A stretch of 64,000 bases of DNA from Kribbella soli (GTDB lineage: Bacteria > Actinomycetota > Actinomycetes > Propionibacteriales > Kribbellaceae): NCBI RefSeq assembly GCF_004331345.1, contig NZ_SJJZ01000006.1, forward strand, positions 372,001-436,000. Reading direction: 5' to 3'. The notes under the pieces are model-generated. The model made no database searches, had not been told where the DNA came from, and was given only the letters and a program-made list of their open reading frames with translations. Numbering within the stretch: the stretch's first letter is position 1; each line of letters opens with the position of its first letter. Positions 41,334 to 50,321 of the stretch are shown piece by piece. Position numbers and translations under genes: made by a program.

Positions 41334-42404
41334 ATGACAAGGAGTCGTGTCACCGTGACGGACGAGCAGGACCGCTACGACGTGTTCGTGCAGGGGACGG
41401 TGTTCCTCGACATCGTGATGACCGGTCTGGTCTCCGCCCCGACCACCGGTACGGAGATCTTCGCCGAGGGTATGGGGTCGTGCCCGGGCGGTGTCGCGAA
41501 CTTCGCGATCGCCGCCGCGCGGCTCGGTCTGAAGACCGGGCTCGCCTCGGTGTTCGGTGACGATGCGTACGCCGACTTCTGCTGGCGGACCCTCGCGGAC
41601 CAGGAGGGCGTGGACCTGTCGCACTCACGACGGATCGGCCACTGGCACTCGCCGGTCACGGTGTCGATGTCGATCGACCGGGACCGGGCGATGGTCACGC
41701 ATGCACACGAGGCGCCGGGCGATCCAAGCAAACTGGTGGGGCCGGGCCTGAATACGCGGTCGGCGATCGTTCCGGTGGCTGAGGAGCTGCCGGGCTGGAC
41801 GGTCGAGGCGCGCCAGTCCGGTGCCCTGTTGTTCGGTGACGTCGGCTGGGATCCGACCGACGAGTGGTCGCCGGCGGTGCTCGACGTACTCGAGGGGTTC
41901 CACGCGTTCACGCCGAATGCGGGTGAGGCGATGGCCTACACCCGCACCGACACCCCGAAGGCCGCGCTGCACAAGCTGGCCGACCGCGTACCGCTCGCGG
42001 TCGTGACGAACGGCGCGGACGGCGTACTGGCGATCGACTCGGAGACCGGCGAGGAGGAGCAGGTGCCGGCGCTGCCGGTGCGTTCGTACGACCCGACCGG
42101 CGCCGGCGACGTGTTCCTCGCCTCACTCGTCCTCGGCACGCTCCGCGGCTGGCCGCTCGCCCACCGCCTGGCCTTCAGCAACCTGTGCGCCGGCCTCTCG
42201 GTCCAGCACTTCGGCGGCTCCCTCGCGGCGCCCGGCTGGGGCGACATCATCGACTGGGTCCGCGACCACAGCCGCCACCGCCCCGGCGACGTCGACCCCG
42301 CCGTACTCCAGCACTACGCCTTCATCGGCGACGTCCTCCCGGCCGGTCCCGTCCCGATCGTCCGTCGCGCCTCAGCCACGATCGCGCGCCTGTCGGACGC
42401 CTGA
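41334..42404 (+). CDS. PfkB-family carbohydrate kinase
   Basis: A 356-residue ribokinase-family enzyme. Signature 1 region: PGGVANFAIAAARLGLKTGLASVFGDD; signature 2: DPTGAGDVFLASLV with the catalytic Asp and anion hole GAGD. The sugar substrate cannot be deduced; HWHSPVTVSMSIDRDRAMVTHAHEA is not typical of ribokinase. A GTG at 41355 with AAGGAG upstream is an alternative start. The 3' end overlaps a convergent MFS gene by 33 nt. Confidence 0.88.
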   Translation: MTRSRVTVTDEQDRYDVFVQGTVFLDIVMTGLVSAPTTGTEIFAEGMGSCPGGVANFAIAAARLGLKTGLASVFGDDAYADFCWRTLADQEGVDLSHSRRIGHWHSPVTVSMSIDRDRAMVTHAHEAPGDPSKLVGPGLNTRSAIVPVAEELPGWTVEARQSGALLFGDVGWDPTDEWSPAVLDVLEGFHAFTPNAGEAMAYTRTDTPKAALHKLADRVPLAVVTNGADGVLAIDSETGEEEQVPALPVRSYDPTGAGDVFLASLVLGTLRGWPLAHRLAFSNLCAGLSVQHFGGSLAAPGWGDIIDWVRDHSRHRPGDVDPAVLQHYAFIGDVLPAGPVPIVRRASATIARLSDA

Positions 42405-43562
42405 CGCGTGCACCGTCACCGCGACCAGGACGAGCAGTACGCCACCTCCCAGGAATCCCCAGGACGGTGCGCTGTGCTCGAGCACCAGCCCGGCGGTCGC
42501 TGACCCAGCGGCGGAGCCGAGGTTGTTGGCGGTGTTGATCCACGTGCTCGCCTCGGTCCGTTGGTGCGGCGGCGTGACGTCGTCGGCGGCCAGGTACGAG
42601 ACCACGAACAGCGGGGCCACGGCGACACCGGCGATGCCCAGCACGCCCCCGAGCACGACCAGGTCGGTCACGAACGAGGCCGCGAGCAGTCCCGCGGCCA
42701 GTACGGCGATCAGCCCGGCGAGATGGGTCGACCAGGAGCGGGTATGACGCCGGCGCGCCCAGAGCATCCCGCCGACCACGCTGCCTGCCGCGATCGCCGC
42801 CTCGACGTACCCGGCGGCTCCGGGCCGTCCCGTGTGCTGCGCGACGCCCGCCACGCAGACGTATGCCGCGCTGATCCCGGACGCGGTGACCATGATGACG
42901 AGCAGGATCCGGCGCAGACCGGAGATCACCAACGGCCCCAACGGATGCCGAGCCGGTGCCGACGCTGAGGTCGACGTCGTCACCGGACTCGTCACCATCG
43001 CGAACGTGCCGACAACCATCAAGGCGGCCGAGCAGCCGAGCGCGGCCGGTGCGGATACGAGACTGATCAGGGTGCCCGCGATCAGCGGCCCGCCGAGGAA
43101 CAGGCACTCCTCGGAGACCGCGTCGAGGGCGTACGCGCGTTCCTTCAGCGCGGAGCCCTCGGTGAGCAGTCGCCAGTTCGACCGCATCGACGGCCCCAAC
43201 GGCGGCGCGAGCAACCCGGTCGCGCCGACGAGCAGCAGTACGGCGACATCCGTCGTACCCAATGCTGCGATGGCAATCAGGCCGGCGGATGCACCGAGCG
43301 CGAGGGGCGGCAGGACGCGGCGCTGGCTGTAGCGGTCGACGAGCCGCGCTTTGTACGGCATCGACAACGACGCGAACCCGAACACCGCGACTGCGGCGCC
43401 GGCCGTGGCGAAGGAGTTGGTGGACTGCTGGACGGTGAAGAGCAAGGACAACGGGAGCAGGCCGTACGACAGCCGGCCGAGCAACGCAGGCACGAACGTG
43501 CGCAGCGCCGACGGCAACAGCAGGACGTCACGGTAGCTCCCGGCACGAGTTGTGCCGGACAC
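42372..43562 (-). CDS. MFS transporter (12 helices)
   Basis: A 396-residue major-facilitator protein with twelve predicted helices and the loop MPYKARLVDRYSQRRVLPP after helix 2, a variant of the GxxxDRxGRR motif. It is similar in layout to actinobacterial drug or metabolite exporters. The GTG start at 43562 is 205 bp from the divergent binding-protein gene. Substrate unknown. Confidence 0.85.
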   Translation of the reverse strand: MSGTTRAGSYRDVLLLPSALRTFVPALLGRLSYGLLPLSLLFTVQQSTNSFATAGAAVAVFGFASLSMPYKARLVDRYSQRRVLPPLALGASAGLIAIAALGTTDVAVLLLVGATGLLAPPLGPSMRSNWRLLTEGSALKERAYALDAVSEECLFLGGPLIAGTLISLVSAPAALGCSAALMVVGTFAMVTSPVTTSTSASAPARHPLGPLVISGLRRILLVIMVTASGISAAYVCVAGVAQHTGRPGAAGYVEAAIAAGSVVGGMLWARRRHTRSWSTHLAGLIAVLAAGLLAASFVTDLVVLGGVLGIAGVAVAPLFVVSYLAADDVTPPHQRTEASTWINTANNLGSAAGSATAGLVLEHSAPSWGFLGGGVLLVLVAVTVHASGVRQARDRG

Positions 43563-43767
43563 GAGAACGCTCCTAGAGATTCACGAAGGAATTGGGCTCG
43601 ACCACGCGAGGCGTGGGAGCCGTCTCTAGTCACGAGGGGAGAACATGCGGGTCAGCCTACAGGTCGTTCTCGGCGGCTGGAAATGTCGGCGTACTGGGCT
43701 CCACCGGTCGTAGGGTCTGGTGTGGTGCGCGGGCTGTGGGACCGCGCTGGACGGAGAGGTGCACGCG

Positions 43768-45036
43768 ATGACGATCAGTCGGCGGCAGGTACTCGGGCTC
43801 GGGACTGGACTGGCCGCTATGGCCGTGGCGGGGTGTGGATCGAACTCCGGGCGGCCGTCGTCCGGTGGGTCGGACGGGTCGAAACCCGTGCTCCAGCAGT
43901 GGTACCACCAGTACGGCGAGACGGGCACGCAGCAGGCGGTGGAGAAGTACGCGAAGGCCTACCCGGATGCGACCGTGACGATCCAGTGGTCGCCGGGTGA
44001 CTACGAGAAGAAGGCCGCGACGGCGCTGCTCACCGACCAGGGCCCGGACGTGTTCGAGTACCCGAACGGGCCGACGATCGACATGATCAAGGGCAATCAG
44101 GTCGTCGAGCTGACCGATCTGCTGGGCGACGCGAAGAGCGACTTCAACCCCGCGCTGCTCGAGCGGATGTCGTACCAGGACAAGCTGTACGCGATCCCGC
44201 AGGTGATCGACATGCAGCTGCTCGTGTACCGCAAGAGCCTGTTGAGCGCGGCCGGCGTACAGCCTCCGCAGACCGTGGACGAACTGCTGACCGCTGCGAA
44301 GAAGCTCACCAACAACAAGACCAAGGGTCTGTTCGTCGGCAACGACGGCGGCGTCGGTGTGCTCGGCGGACCGGCGCTCTGGTCGGCCGGTGTGGACTAC
44401 CTGACCAAGGACAACCAGTTCGGATTCGACGACCCGGCCGCGTTCGAGTCGCTGCGCAAACTGCGGGAGTTCTGGACGTCGAAGGTGTTGTTGCTCGGGG
44501 CACCGACCGACTGGTCCGACCCGGCCGCGTTCACGCAGGGCCTGACCGCGATGCAGTTCACCGGCCTGTGGACGCTCCCGGTGATCGAGAAGGCGCTCCC
44601 CGGCGACTACGGCGTACTCCCCTGGCCGAAACTGAACGCCACCACGGGCGCACCGAGTGTCCCGGTCGGCGCGTACGGCGCCTGCGTGAACGCCAAGTCG
44701 AAGAACCTCGACGCCGCGAAGAAGTACGTCAAGTGGCTGTGGGTGGATCAGACCGACGACCAGCTCGACTTCGCGCAGTCGTACGGCTTCCACGTCCCGG
44801 CCCGCAAGAGCCTGTCGGCGAAGGCGGAGAAGCTGAAGTCCGGCCCGGCCGCCGACGCGGTCAAGCTGCTGAACGAGAACGGCCGCCCGCAGAACCCGAT
44901 GCTCTGGTCGCCGAAGGCGAGCTCGGCGTACTCCGACGCGCTGAACAAGATCATCCGCAGCGGCGCGGACCCGGCCGCCGAGATCAAGACCGTCAAGTCG
45001 GTGACCGAGGCCGAACTCAAGCGGATCACCGGCTGA
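43768..45036 (+). CDS. Orphan sugar-binding lipoprotein (family 1)
   Basis: A 422-residue extracellular solute-binding protein. Twin-Arg leader SRRQVLGLG and lipobox AVAGC with Cys23. It carries SBP_bac_1 features (DVFEYPNGPTIDMI, AIPQVIDMQLLVYRKSLL, GLWTLPVIEKALPGDYGVLPWP). GGAGAGGTG precedes the ATG. No permease or ATPase genes lie next to it, so it must serve a transporter encoded elsewhere or act as a sensor. It ends at a strong terminator. Confidence 0.88.
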   Translation: MTISRRQVLGLGTGLAAMAVAGCGSNSGRPSSGGSDGSKPVLQQWYHQYGETGTQQAVEKYAKAYPDATVTIQWSPGDYEKKAATALLTDQGPDVFEYPNGPTIDMIKGNQVVELTDLLGDAKSDFNPALLERMSYQDKLYAIPQVIDMQLLVYRKSLLSAAGVQPPQTVDELLTAAKKLTNNKTKGLFVGNDGGVGVLGGPALWSAGVDYLTKDNQFGFDDPAAFESLRKLREFWTSKVLLLGAPTDWSDPAAFTQGLTAMQFTGLWTLPVIEKALPGDYGVLPWPKLNATTGAPSVPVGAYGACVNAKSKNLDAAKKYVKWLWVDQTDDQLDFAQSYGFHVPARKSLSAKAEKLKSGPAADAVKLLNENGRPQNPMLWSPKASSAYSDALNKIIRSGADPAAEIKTVKSVTEAELKRITG

Positions 45037-45040
45037 CAAC

Positions 45041-45080
45041 CGGACGCGGCCCCCCACCGGCAGGTGAGGGGCCGCGTCCG
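45041..45080. terminator. Bidirectional terminator between the binding protein and cold-shock genes
   Basis: An 18-bp stem, 45041-45058 with 45063-45080, has a single mismatch and a 4-nt loop (GGCA). It sits between convergent stops. Confidence 0.85.
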
Positions 45081-45093
45081 TGCCGAGCTGGAA

Positions 45094-45297
45094 TCAGACG
45101 ACGTTGACGTTCTCCGCCTGCTGACCCTTCGGGCCCTGGACGACGTCGAACTCGACGCGCTGGTTCTCGTCGAGGCTACGGAAGCCGTCGGTCTGGATGG
45201 TGGAGTAGTGGACGAACACGTCCGCTCCGCCGCCGTCGACGGTGATGAAGCCGAAGCCCTTGTCGGCGTTGAACCATTTCACAGTTCCCTGTGCCAT
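45094..45297 (-). CDS. Cold-shock protein, CspA family
   Basis: A 67-residue nucleic-acid-binding OB-fold protein. MAQGTVKWFNADKGFGFI has RNP1 and DVFVHYSTI is RNP2. It binds single-stranded RNA and DNA and melts RNA structure. GAAGGAG lies ahead of the ATG. About 195 bp separate it from the divergent deaminase-like gene, leaving room for the long 5' leader typical of cold-shock mRNAs. Confidence 0.96.
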   Translation of the reverse strand: MAQGTVKWFNADKGFGFITVDGGGADVFVHYSTIQTDGFRSLDENQRVEFDVVQGPKGQQAENVNVV

Positions 45298-45492
45298 GTT
45301 GTTGCTCCTTCGTGGAGATGGGGCGCACCGCGGTCGCGGTAGACCCGGCCGTTGTCGCACCGGCGGCACACCATCTCTCACAAGGAAAGATCGGGATAAA
45401 CCACAGCTACTGAAAATCGACCTACCCCATCCAACCACGATTCCGCACGATTTATTCCCATCGGCCGCGCCGGGCGTGGCAAGGTTGGGCGC

Positions 45493-45900
45493 ATGGTGAC
45501 CCTGCGACCGCTGACCGACGACGACCTCGAGCTCATCGAGCTGGCCCGGCGGACGGTCGACGCGAACACCGACGGACCCGACGGCGTCTACACGATGGGA
45601 GCCGCGGTCCGCGGTGCCGACGGCCGGATGTACGCCGGTATCAACCTGTACCACTTCACCGGCGGCCCCTGCGCCGAACTGGTCGCCCTCGGTCGCGCCC
45701 GCGCCGAAGGCGCCCGTGAACTCACCACGATCGTGGCTGTAGGCAACGAAGGCCGTGGCGTGGTCGGCCCCTGCGGCCGCGACCGCCAGGTCCTCGTCGA
45801 CTACCACCCCACGATTCGCGTCATCCTGCCTACCGACGACGGTCCTGCCTCGGTCCTGGCCACCGACCTTTTGCCCGCGGCCTATCGCTGGACCCCTTAG
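45493..45900 (+). CDS. Cytidine deaminase-like protein with altered zinc motif
   Basis: A 135-residue protein of the cytidine/blasticidin-S deaminase fold. Motif 1 is GPCAELVAL, with the Cys-Ala-Glu zinc ligand and proton shuttle. Motif 2 reads GPCGRDRQVL: the usual PCxxCRQ has Asp in place of the second Cys. Either Asp ligates zinc, or the enzyme has lost activity or changed role. It is beside pyrimidine-type catabolic genes, though on the opposite strand, overlapping the oxidoreductase gene end by 4 nt. Confidence 0.8.
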   Translation: MVTLRPLTDDDLELIELARRTVDANTDGPDGVYTMGAAVRGADGRMYAGINLYHFTGGPCAELVALGRARAEGARELTTIVAVGNEGRGVVGPCGRDRQVLVDYHPTIRVILPTDDGPASVLATDLLPAAYRWTP

Positions 45901-46889
45901 ACAGCTGGGATGATGTCCTTCCCGTACGACGCCAGGGTCTCCTCCTTGGCGTCGTGCTGGAGGTACAGAGCGAACTGGTCGACGCCGAGTTCCTTCAGTT
46001 CGGCCAGCCGCGCCAGGTGGTTCTCGACCGGCCCGAGGATGCAGAACCGGTCCACGACCTCGTCCGGCACGAAGTCGGTGTGGGTGTTCCCGGCGCGCCC
46101 GTGCTCGGCGTAGTCGTACCCCTTGCGCCCCTCGATGTAGTCGGTCAGCGCCTGCGGCACGGCGCCCGAGGTCCCGTACCGCTCGACGATGTCCGCGACG
46201 TGGTTCCCGACCATCCCGCCGAACCAGCGGGTCTGGTCACGTTGGTGATCCAGGTCGTCCCCGACGTACGCCGGTGCCGCGACGCAGAACTTGATCGCCA
46301 TCGGATCCCGGCCGGCCTGCTCCGCGGAACGCCGTACCGCGGTGATCATCCACTCCGCGATGTCCGGATCCGCCAGCTGCAGGATGTACCCGTCGCCGAC
46401 CTCACCGGTCGCTTTGAGCGCCCGAGGGCCGTACGCCGCGACCCACACGTCGAGCGCGCCGTTCTCGACCCACGCGAACTTCAGCTGCTGCCCGCGGTAC
46501 TCGACGGTCTCGCCGCGCGCGAGCGACCGCACCACTTCGACGCACTGCTTCATCTCGTCGATCGTTCCCGGCTTCGCGCCGAGCGTCCGCAACGCCGAGT
46601 CGCCGCGCCCGATCCCGCAGATCGTCCGGTTGCCGAACATCTCGTTCAAGGTGGCGAACTGGGACGCGATCACCGTCCAGTCCCGCGTCCCCGGATTCGT
46701 CACCATCGGCCCGACGACCACGCGGCTGGTGGCCGCGAGGATCTGGCTGTAGATCACGAACGGCTCCTGCCAGAGCAGGTGCGAGTCGAACGTCCACACG
46801 TACGAGAACCCGGCGTCCTCCGCCTTCCGGGCCAGCTCCACGACCGTGGACGCGGGCGGATCACACTGGAACACCACACCGAAGTCCAC
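45897..46889 (-). CDS. Luciferase-like F420-dependent oxidoreductase
   Basis: A 330-residue LLM-family TIM-barrel enzyme expected to use coenzyme F420. It has the N-terminal strand MDFGVVFQCDPP, VWTFDSHLLWQEPFVIYSQILAATSRVVVGPMVTNPGTRD and VWVAAYGPRALKATGEVGDGYILQ, a pattern close to methylene-tetrahydromethanopterin reductase relatives. GTG start with AAGGGGGA. It is 10 bp downstream of the dihydropyrimidinase gene, so it probably acts in the same pathway; direct reduction or oxidation of a pyrimidine is possible but unproven. Confidence 0.88.
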   Translation of the reverse strand: MDFGVVFQCDPPASTVVELARKAEDAGFSYVWTFDSHLLWQEPFVIYSQILAATSRVVVGPMVTNPGTRDWTVIASQFATLNEMFGNRTICGIGRGDSALRTLGAKPGTIDEMKQCVEVVRSLARGETVEYRGQQLKFAWVENGALDVWVAAYGPRALKATGEVGDGYILQLADPDIAEWMITAVRRSAEQAGRDPMAIKFCVAAPAYVGDDLDHQRDQTRWFGGMVGNHVADIVERYGTSGAVPQALTDYIEGRKGYDYAEHGRAGNTHTDFVPDEVVDRFCILGPVENHLARLAELKELGVDQFALYLQHDAKEETLASYGKDIIPAV

Positions 46890-46899
46890 GACATCCCCC

Positions 46900-48324
46900 T
46901 TACATCAAGTACGACGACAGGCCGCGCTTCAGGAACTTCCCCCGGCCCTTCCGGCCATGGTAGTTGCCGTCAGCCACAATCACCTCGCCGCGCGACACGA
47001 CGGTGCCCACCCGGCCCTTGATCTCGACCCCTTCGTACGCCGAGTGGTCCATGTTCATGTGGTGCGTCGCGACACCGATCCGCGTCGTACCGTTCGGGTC
47101 GTAGATCACCAGGTCGGCGTCCGATCCGGGCTGCACGATCCCCTTCTGCGGATACAGCCCGAACATCCGGGCCGGCGTGGTCGCGATCGTCTCCACCCAG
47201 CGCTCCAGCGACAGCTTCCCGTCCACCACGCCCTGGTAGACCAGGTCGACGCGGTGCTCGACGCCGCCGATCCCGTTCGGGATCTTGGAGAAGTCGCCGA
47301 GGCCGAGCTCCTTCTGGTCCTTCATGCAGAACGGGCAATGGTCGGTCGACACGATCGCCAACTCGTTGTTCCGCAGGCCCTTCCACAGGTCCCGCTGGTG
47401 CGACTCGTGCTTGCTGCGCAGCGGCGTCGAGCAGACCCACTTCGCGCCCTCGAACCCGGGCGCGCCGAGCTGGTCCTCGAGCGTCAGGTACAGGTACTGC
47501 GGGCAGGTCTCGGCGAACACGTTGCGGCCCTCGTGCCGCGCCTCGGCGACCTTCTCGAGCGCCTGGCTCGCGGACAGGTGGACGATGTACAGCGGGCAGT
47601 CCTGCGCGACCTCGGCAAGCGCGATCGCGCGGTTGGTCGCCTCCGCCTCGAGCGCGGCCGGACGGGTGATGCCGTGGTAGATCGGGTCGGTCTGGCCTTT
47701 CGCGATCGCCTGCTGCACCAGGACGTCGATCGCGATGCCGTTCTCCGCGTGCATCATGATCATCGCGCCGTTCTCGCGCGCGGTCTGCATCGCGCGGAGG
47801 ATCTGCCCGTCGTCGGAGTAGAAGACGCCCGGGTAGGCCATGAACAGCTTGAAACTCGTGATGCCCTCGTCGGCGACCAGCTGGTCCATCGCCTTCAGCG
47901 CGTCGGCGTCGACCCCGCCGAGGATCATGTGGAACGCGTAGTCGACGTGGCACTCCCCCTCGGCCTTCGCGTGCCACGCGGCGAGCCCGTCCTGCACGAC
48001 CTCGCCGGTGCGTTGCACGGCGAAGTCGATGATCGTCGTGGTTCCGCCGTACGCCGCCGCGCGGGTGCCGGTGTCGAACGTGTCGCTGGCCGCGGTACCG
48101 CCGAACGGCAGCTCCATGTGCGTGTGCGCGTCGATCCCGCCCGGGATCACGTACTTGCCGGAGGCATCGATCACCTCGTCGACCGTGATCGCCGGCGTGG
48201 CAATGATTGTTGAAGTGAGGGCAGGGTCCAGGACCGCGACGATCTTCTCGCCCTCGACCAGCACGTCCGCGACCCGGGTCCCGGTCGGTCCGACGACGGT
48301 TCCACCCTTGACGAGCAAAGACAT
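46900..48324 (-). CDS. hydA: Dihydropyrimidinase / hydantoinase
   Basis: A 474-residue amidohydrolase that opens dihydropyrimidine or hydantoin rings to N-carbamoyl amino acids. Metal ligands: IDAHTHME (two His), the carboxylated Lys in SFKLFMAYPG, His in HAENG and YIVHLSAS, and Asp in STDHCPF. Length matches the family. AGAGGAG precedes the ATG at 48324; the longer open frame upstream is not coding. Followed by the F420 enzyme and preceded by the ureidopropionase gene, 77 bp apart. Confidence 0.94.
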   Translation of the reverse strand: MSLLVKGGTVVGPTGTRVADVLVEGEKIVAVLDPALTSTIIATPAITVDEVIDASGKYVIPGGIDAHTHMELPFGGTAASDTFDTGTRAAAYGGTTTIIDFAVQRTGEVVQDGLAAWHAKAEGECHVDYAFHMILGGVDADALKAMDQLVADEGITSFKLFMAYPGVFYSDDGQILRAMQTARENGAMIMMHAENGIAIDVLVQQAIAKGQTDPIYHGITRPAALEAEATNRAIALAEVAQDCPLYIVHLSASQALEKVAEARHEGRNVFAETCPQYLYLTLEDQLGAPGFEGAKWVCSTPLRSKHESHQRDLWKGLRNNELAIVSTDHCPFCMKDQKELGLGDFSKIPNGIGGVEHRVDLVYQGVVDGKLSLERWVETIATTPARMFGLYPQKGIVQPGSDADLVIYDPNGTTRIGVATHHMNMDHSAYEGVEIKGRVGTVVSRGEVIVADGNYHGRKGRGKFLKRGLSSYLM

Positions 48325-48401
48325 CTGCGCCACTCCTCTTTGAGCGGTTCGACTGTGTTTCGGCTGTTCGAAAGGAAAGATTTGGTGAGGGAAGTCCCCT
48401 T

Positions 48402-49244
48402 CTACGGTTTCGTCAGGTCTCCGTACGCGTCGGGCCGGCGGTCGCGGTAGAACTGCCAGCGGTCCCGGACGGTGTCCAGCAGGCCGAGGTCCAGATCGCG
48501 GACGATCAGTTCCGGATCGTGGTCGTGCCCGACGTCGCCGACGAACTTCCCCTCCGGGTCGACGAAGTACGACGTACCGTAGAAGTCGTTGTCGCCGAAC
48601 TCGGACTCGATCCCGACCCGGTTGATCGCGCCGATGAAGTACTCGTTCGCGACCGCGGAGGCGGGCTGCTCGAGCTTCCACAGGTACGCCGACAGTCCGC
48701 GGCTGGTCGCCGACGGGTTGAAGACGATCTTCGCCCCGGCCAGGCCGAGCGCCCGCCAGCCCTCGGGGAAGTGCCGGTCGTAGCAGATGTAGACGCCGAT
48801 CCGGCCGACCGCGGTGTCGAAGATCGGGTACCCGAGGTTGCCCGGCCGGAAGTAGAACTTCTCCCAGAAGCCCTTCACCTGCGGGATGTGGTTCTTCCGG
48901 TACTTGCCCAGATAGGTGCCGTCGGCATCGACGACCGCGGCGGTGTTGTACAGCACGCCGGGCTGCTCCTGCTCGTACATCGGCAGCACCATCACCATCC
49001 CGAGCTCCTGCGCCAGCGCGGCGAACCGCTCGGTGGTGGGGCCCGGCACGGATTCGGCGTACTCGTAGTACTCGGCGTCCTGCTTCTGGCAGAAGTACGG
49101 CCCGTAGAACAGCTCCTGGAAACAGATCACCTTCGCACCCGCAGCGGCAGCCTGCCGCGCGTAGTCCTCGTGCGCCTTGATCATGGACTCCTTGTCACCC
49201 GTCCACGACGTCTGAACAAGCGCAGCCCTGACAACATCCGCCAC
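48402..49244 (-). CDS. Beta-ureidopropionase / N-carbamoyl amidohydrolase (nitrilase family)
   Basis: A 280-residue nitrilase-superfamily enzyme. The triad is visible: Glu in CFQELFYGP, Lys in YRKNHIP, Cys in YICYDRHFPEG. It should hydrolyse N-carbamoyl-beta-alanine (or another carbamoyl amino acid) to amino acid, CO2 and ammonia, the step after HydA. GTG 49244 is supported by GGGGAGG immediately upstream. First gene of the three-gene catabolic unit. Confidence 0.92.
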   Translation of the reverse strand: MADVVRAALVQTSWTGDKESMIKAHEDYARQAAAAGAKVICFQELFYGPYFCQKQDAEYYEYAESVPGPTTERFAALAQELGMVMVLPMYEQEQPGVLYNTAAVVDADGTYLGKYRKNHIPQVKGFWEKFYFRPGNLGYPIFDTAVGRIGVYICYDRHFPEGWRALGLAGAKIVFNPSATSRGLSAYLWKLEQPASAVANEYFIGAINRVGIESEFGDNDFYGTSYFVDPEGKFVGDVGHDHDPELIVRDLDLGLLDTVRDRWQFYRDRRPDAYGDLTKP

Positions 49245-49321
49245 AGGAACCTCCCCAAGTATCCGAGCCCCCATGCTCCATCCGCCCCGGCCCACCCGTC
49301 AACGGATGCCGGAGATCGCGG

Positions 49322-49999
49322 TCAGAACGTGAGGGTGCGTGGTTCGCCGGGGAGGACCTGGCCGCCTACGGTGGCGTGGGTGGGTGGGTGCCAGGTGGTT
49401 CGGAGGTGGGAGCCGGCGCCTTGGATGACCAGGAGGTCTCGGGTCAGCTGGGCGGTCAGCTGGGTTACGGCGGAGCCGGTGGCTTCGTCTTCCTCGACGT
49501 TCATGGCGGGGGCGAAGGCGCGGGCTCGGATGATGCCGGCGGGCTCGTCCTGCCAGGACCAGAGGAAGGTGTGGCCGGCGGTGTACGTCGTGCGGTCGGC
49601 GGCCAGGACCTCCTCGGGTGAGGAGAGTTGACGCCAGTCCCAGGGGCTGCCCCAGGTCGTGTCGGCTCGGACGGCGAAGTGGTCGCCGGAGCGGGTGACG
49701 GGGATCGGGCCGGCGGGGACATGCAGGGTGTCGACCGGGTGGCCGTGGGTGTGGAGCCAGGCGGCAGCGCCGACGGTGGGATGGCCGGCGAAGGCCATCT
49801 CGCCGGTGGCGGTGTAGATACGGAGCGTGCCGGTGGCGGGGTCGTCGACGTACACGGTCTCGCTGTAGCCGAGTTCGGCGGCCACGCGCTGCCGGTCGCT
49901 CTCACCGACGAGGCGGCCGTCGACGATGCCCAGTGGGTTGCCGAACCGGCCGTCCGGGTCGGTGAAGACCCTGACGACCTCGACCTGGAGGTCGGTCAA
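49322..49999 (-). CDS. PhzF-family protein
   Basis: A 225-residue protein of the PhzF fold (diaminopimelate-epimerase-like, two alpha/beta halves). Signature regions: FTDPDGRFGNPLGIV near the N-terminus, GYSETVYVDDP (catalytic Glu), GEMAFAGHPTVGAAAWL, and EEDEATGSAVTQL near the C-terminus. It is shorter than the usual 270-300 residues, with a compressed middle. The start appears to be a TTG 1 nt after the upstream stop, in keeping with coupling. Substrate unknown. Confidence 0.85.
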   Translation of the reverse strand: MTDLQVEVVRVFTDPDGRFGNPLGIVDGRLVGESDRQRVAAELGYSETVYVDDPATGTLRIYTATGEMAFAGHPTVGAAAWLHTHGHPVDTLHVPAGPIPVTRSGDHFAVRADTTWGSPWDWRQLSSPEEVLAADRTTYTAGHTFLWSWQDEPAGIIRARAFAPAMNVEEDEATGSAVTQLTAQLTRDLLVIQGAGSHLRTTWHPPTHATVGGQVLPGEPRTLTF

Positions 50000-50000
50000 C

Positions 50001-50195
50001 TCAGAGGACGACGATCGCGGCGATGATCGCGATCAGCAGCACGGCGCCGCCGACGATCGCGAGGACCCGGCCGTTGACCTTCGGTTCGCTCGTGGCCTCG
50101 GTCTGGCCCTCGTTGACGAAGGCGCGGAACATCTGCGTGTTCGCGCCCGGGTCCTGCTCGTTCTCCACGTTCTGCGGGACGTTCTGGTCAGCCAT
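50001..50195 (-). CDS. Small C-terminally anchored membrane protein (64 aa)
   Basis: A 64-residue protein. A polar N-terminal half (NVPQNVENEQDPGANTQMF) is followed by one C-terminal helix (VLAIVGGAVLLIAIIAAIVVL), so it looks tail-anchored. No family recognised. Its stop is 1 nt from the PhzF start, so the two are co-transcribed. Confidence 0.65.
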   Translation of the reverse strand: MADQNVPQNVENEQDPGANTQMFRAFVNEGQTEATSEPKVNGRVLAIVGGAVLLIAIIAAIVVL

Positions 50196-50321
50196 GGCCC
50201 AAGACCCTACCGGCACCCCGGACCCCGGCCACTCACCAAGGGTCGGGTTTTACCGAGTGCTCACGCTCCGTTCGGCCTGTGTCGACGGTCGGCAAACGCT
50301 TTGGTGAGTGCTTCAGATCCG

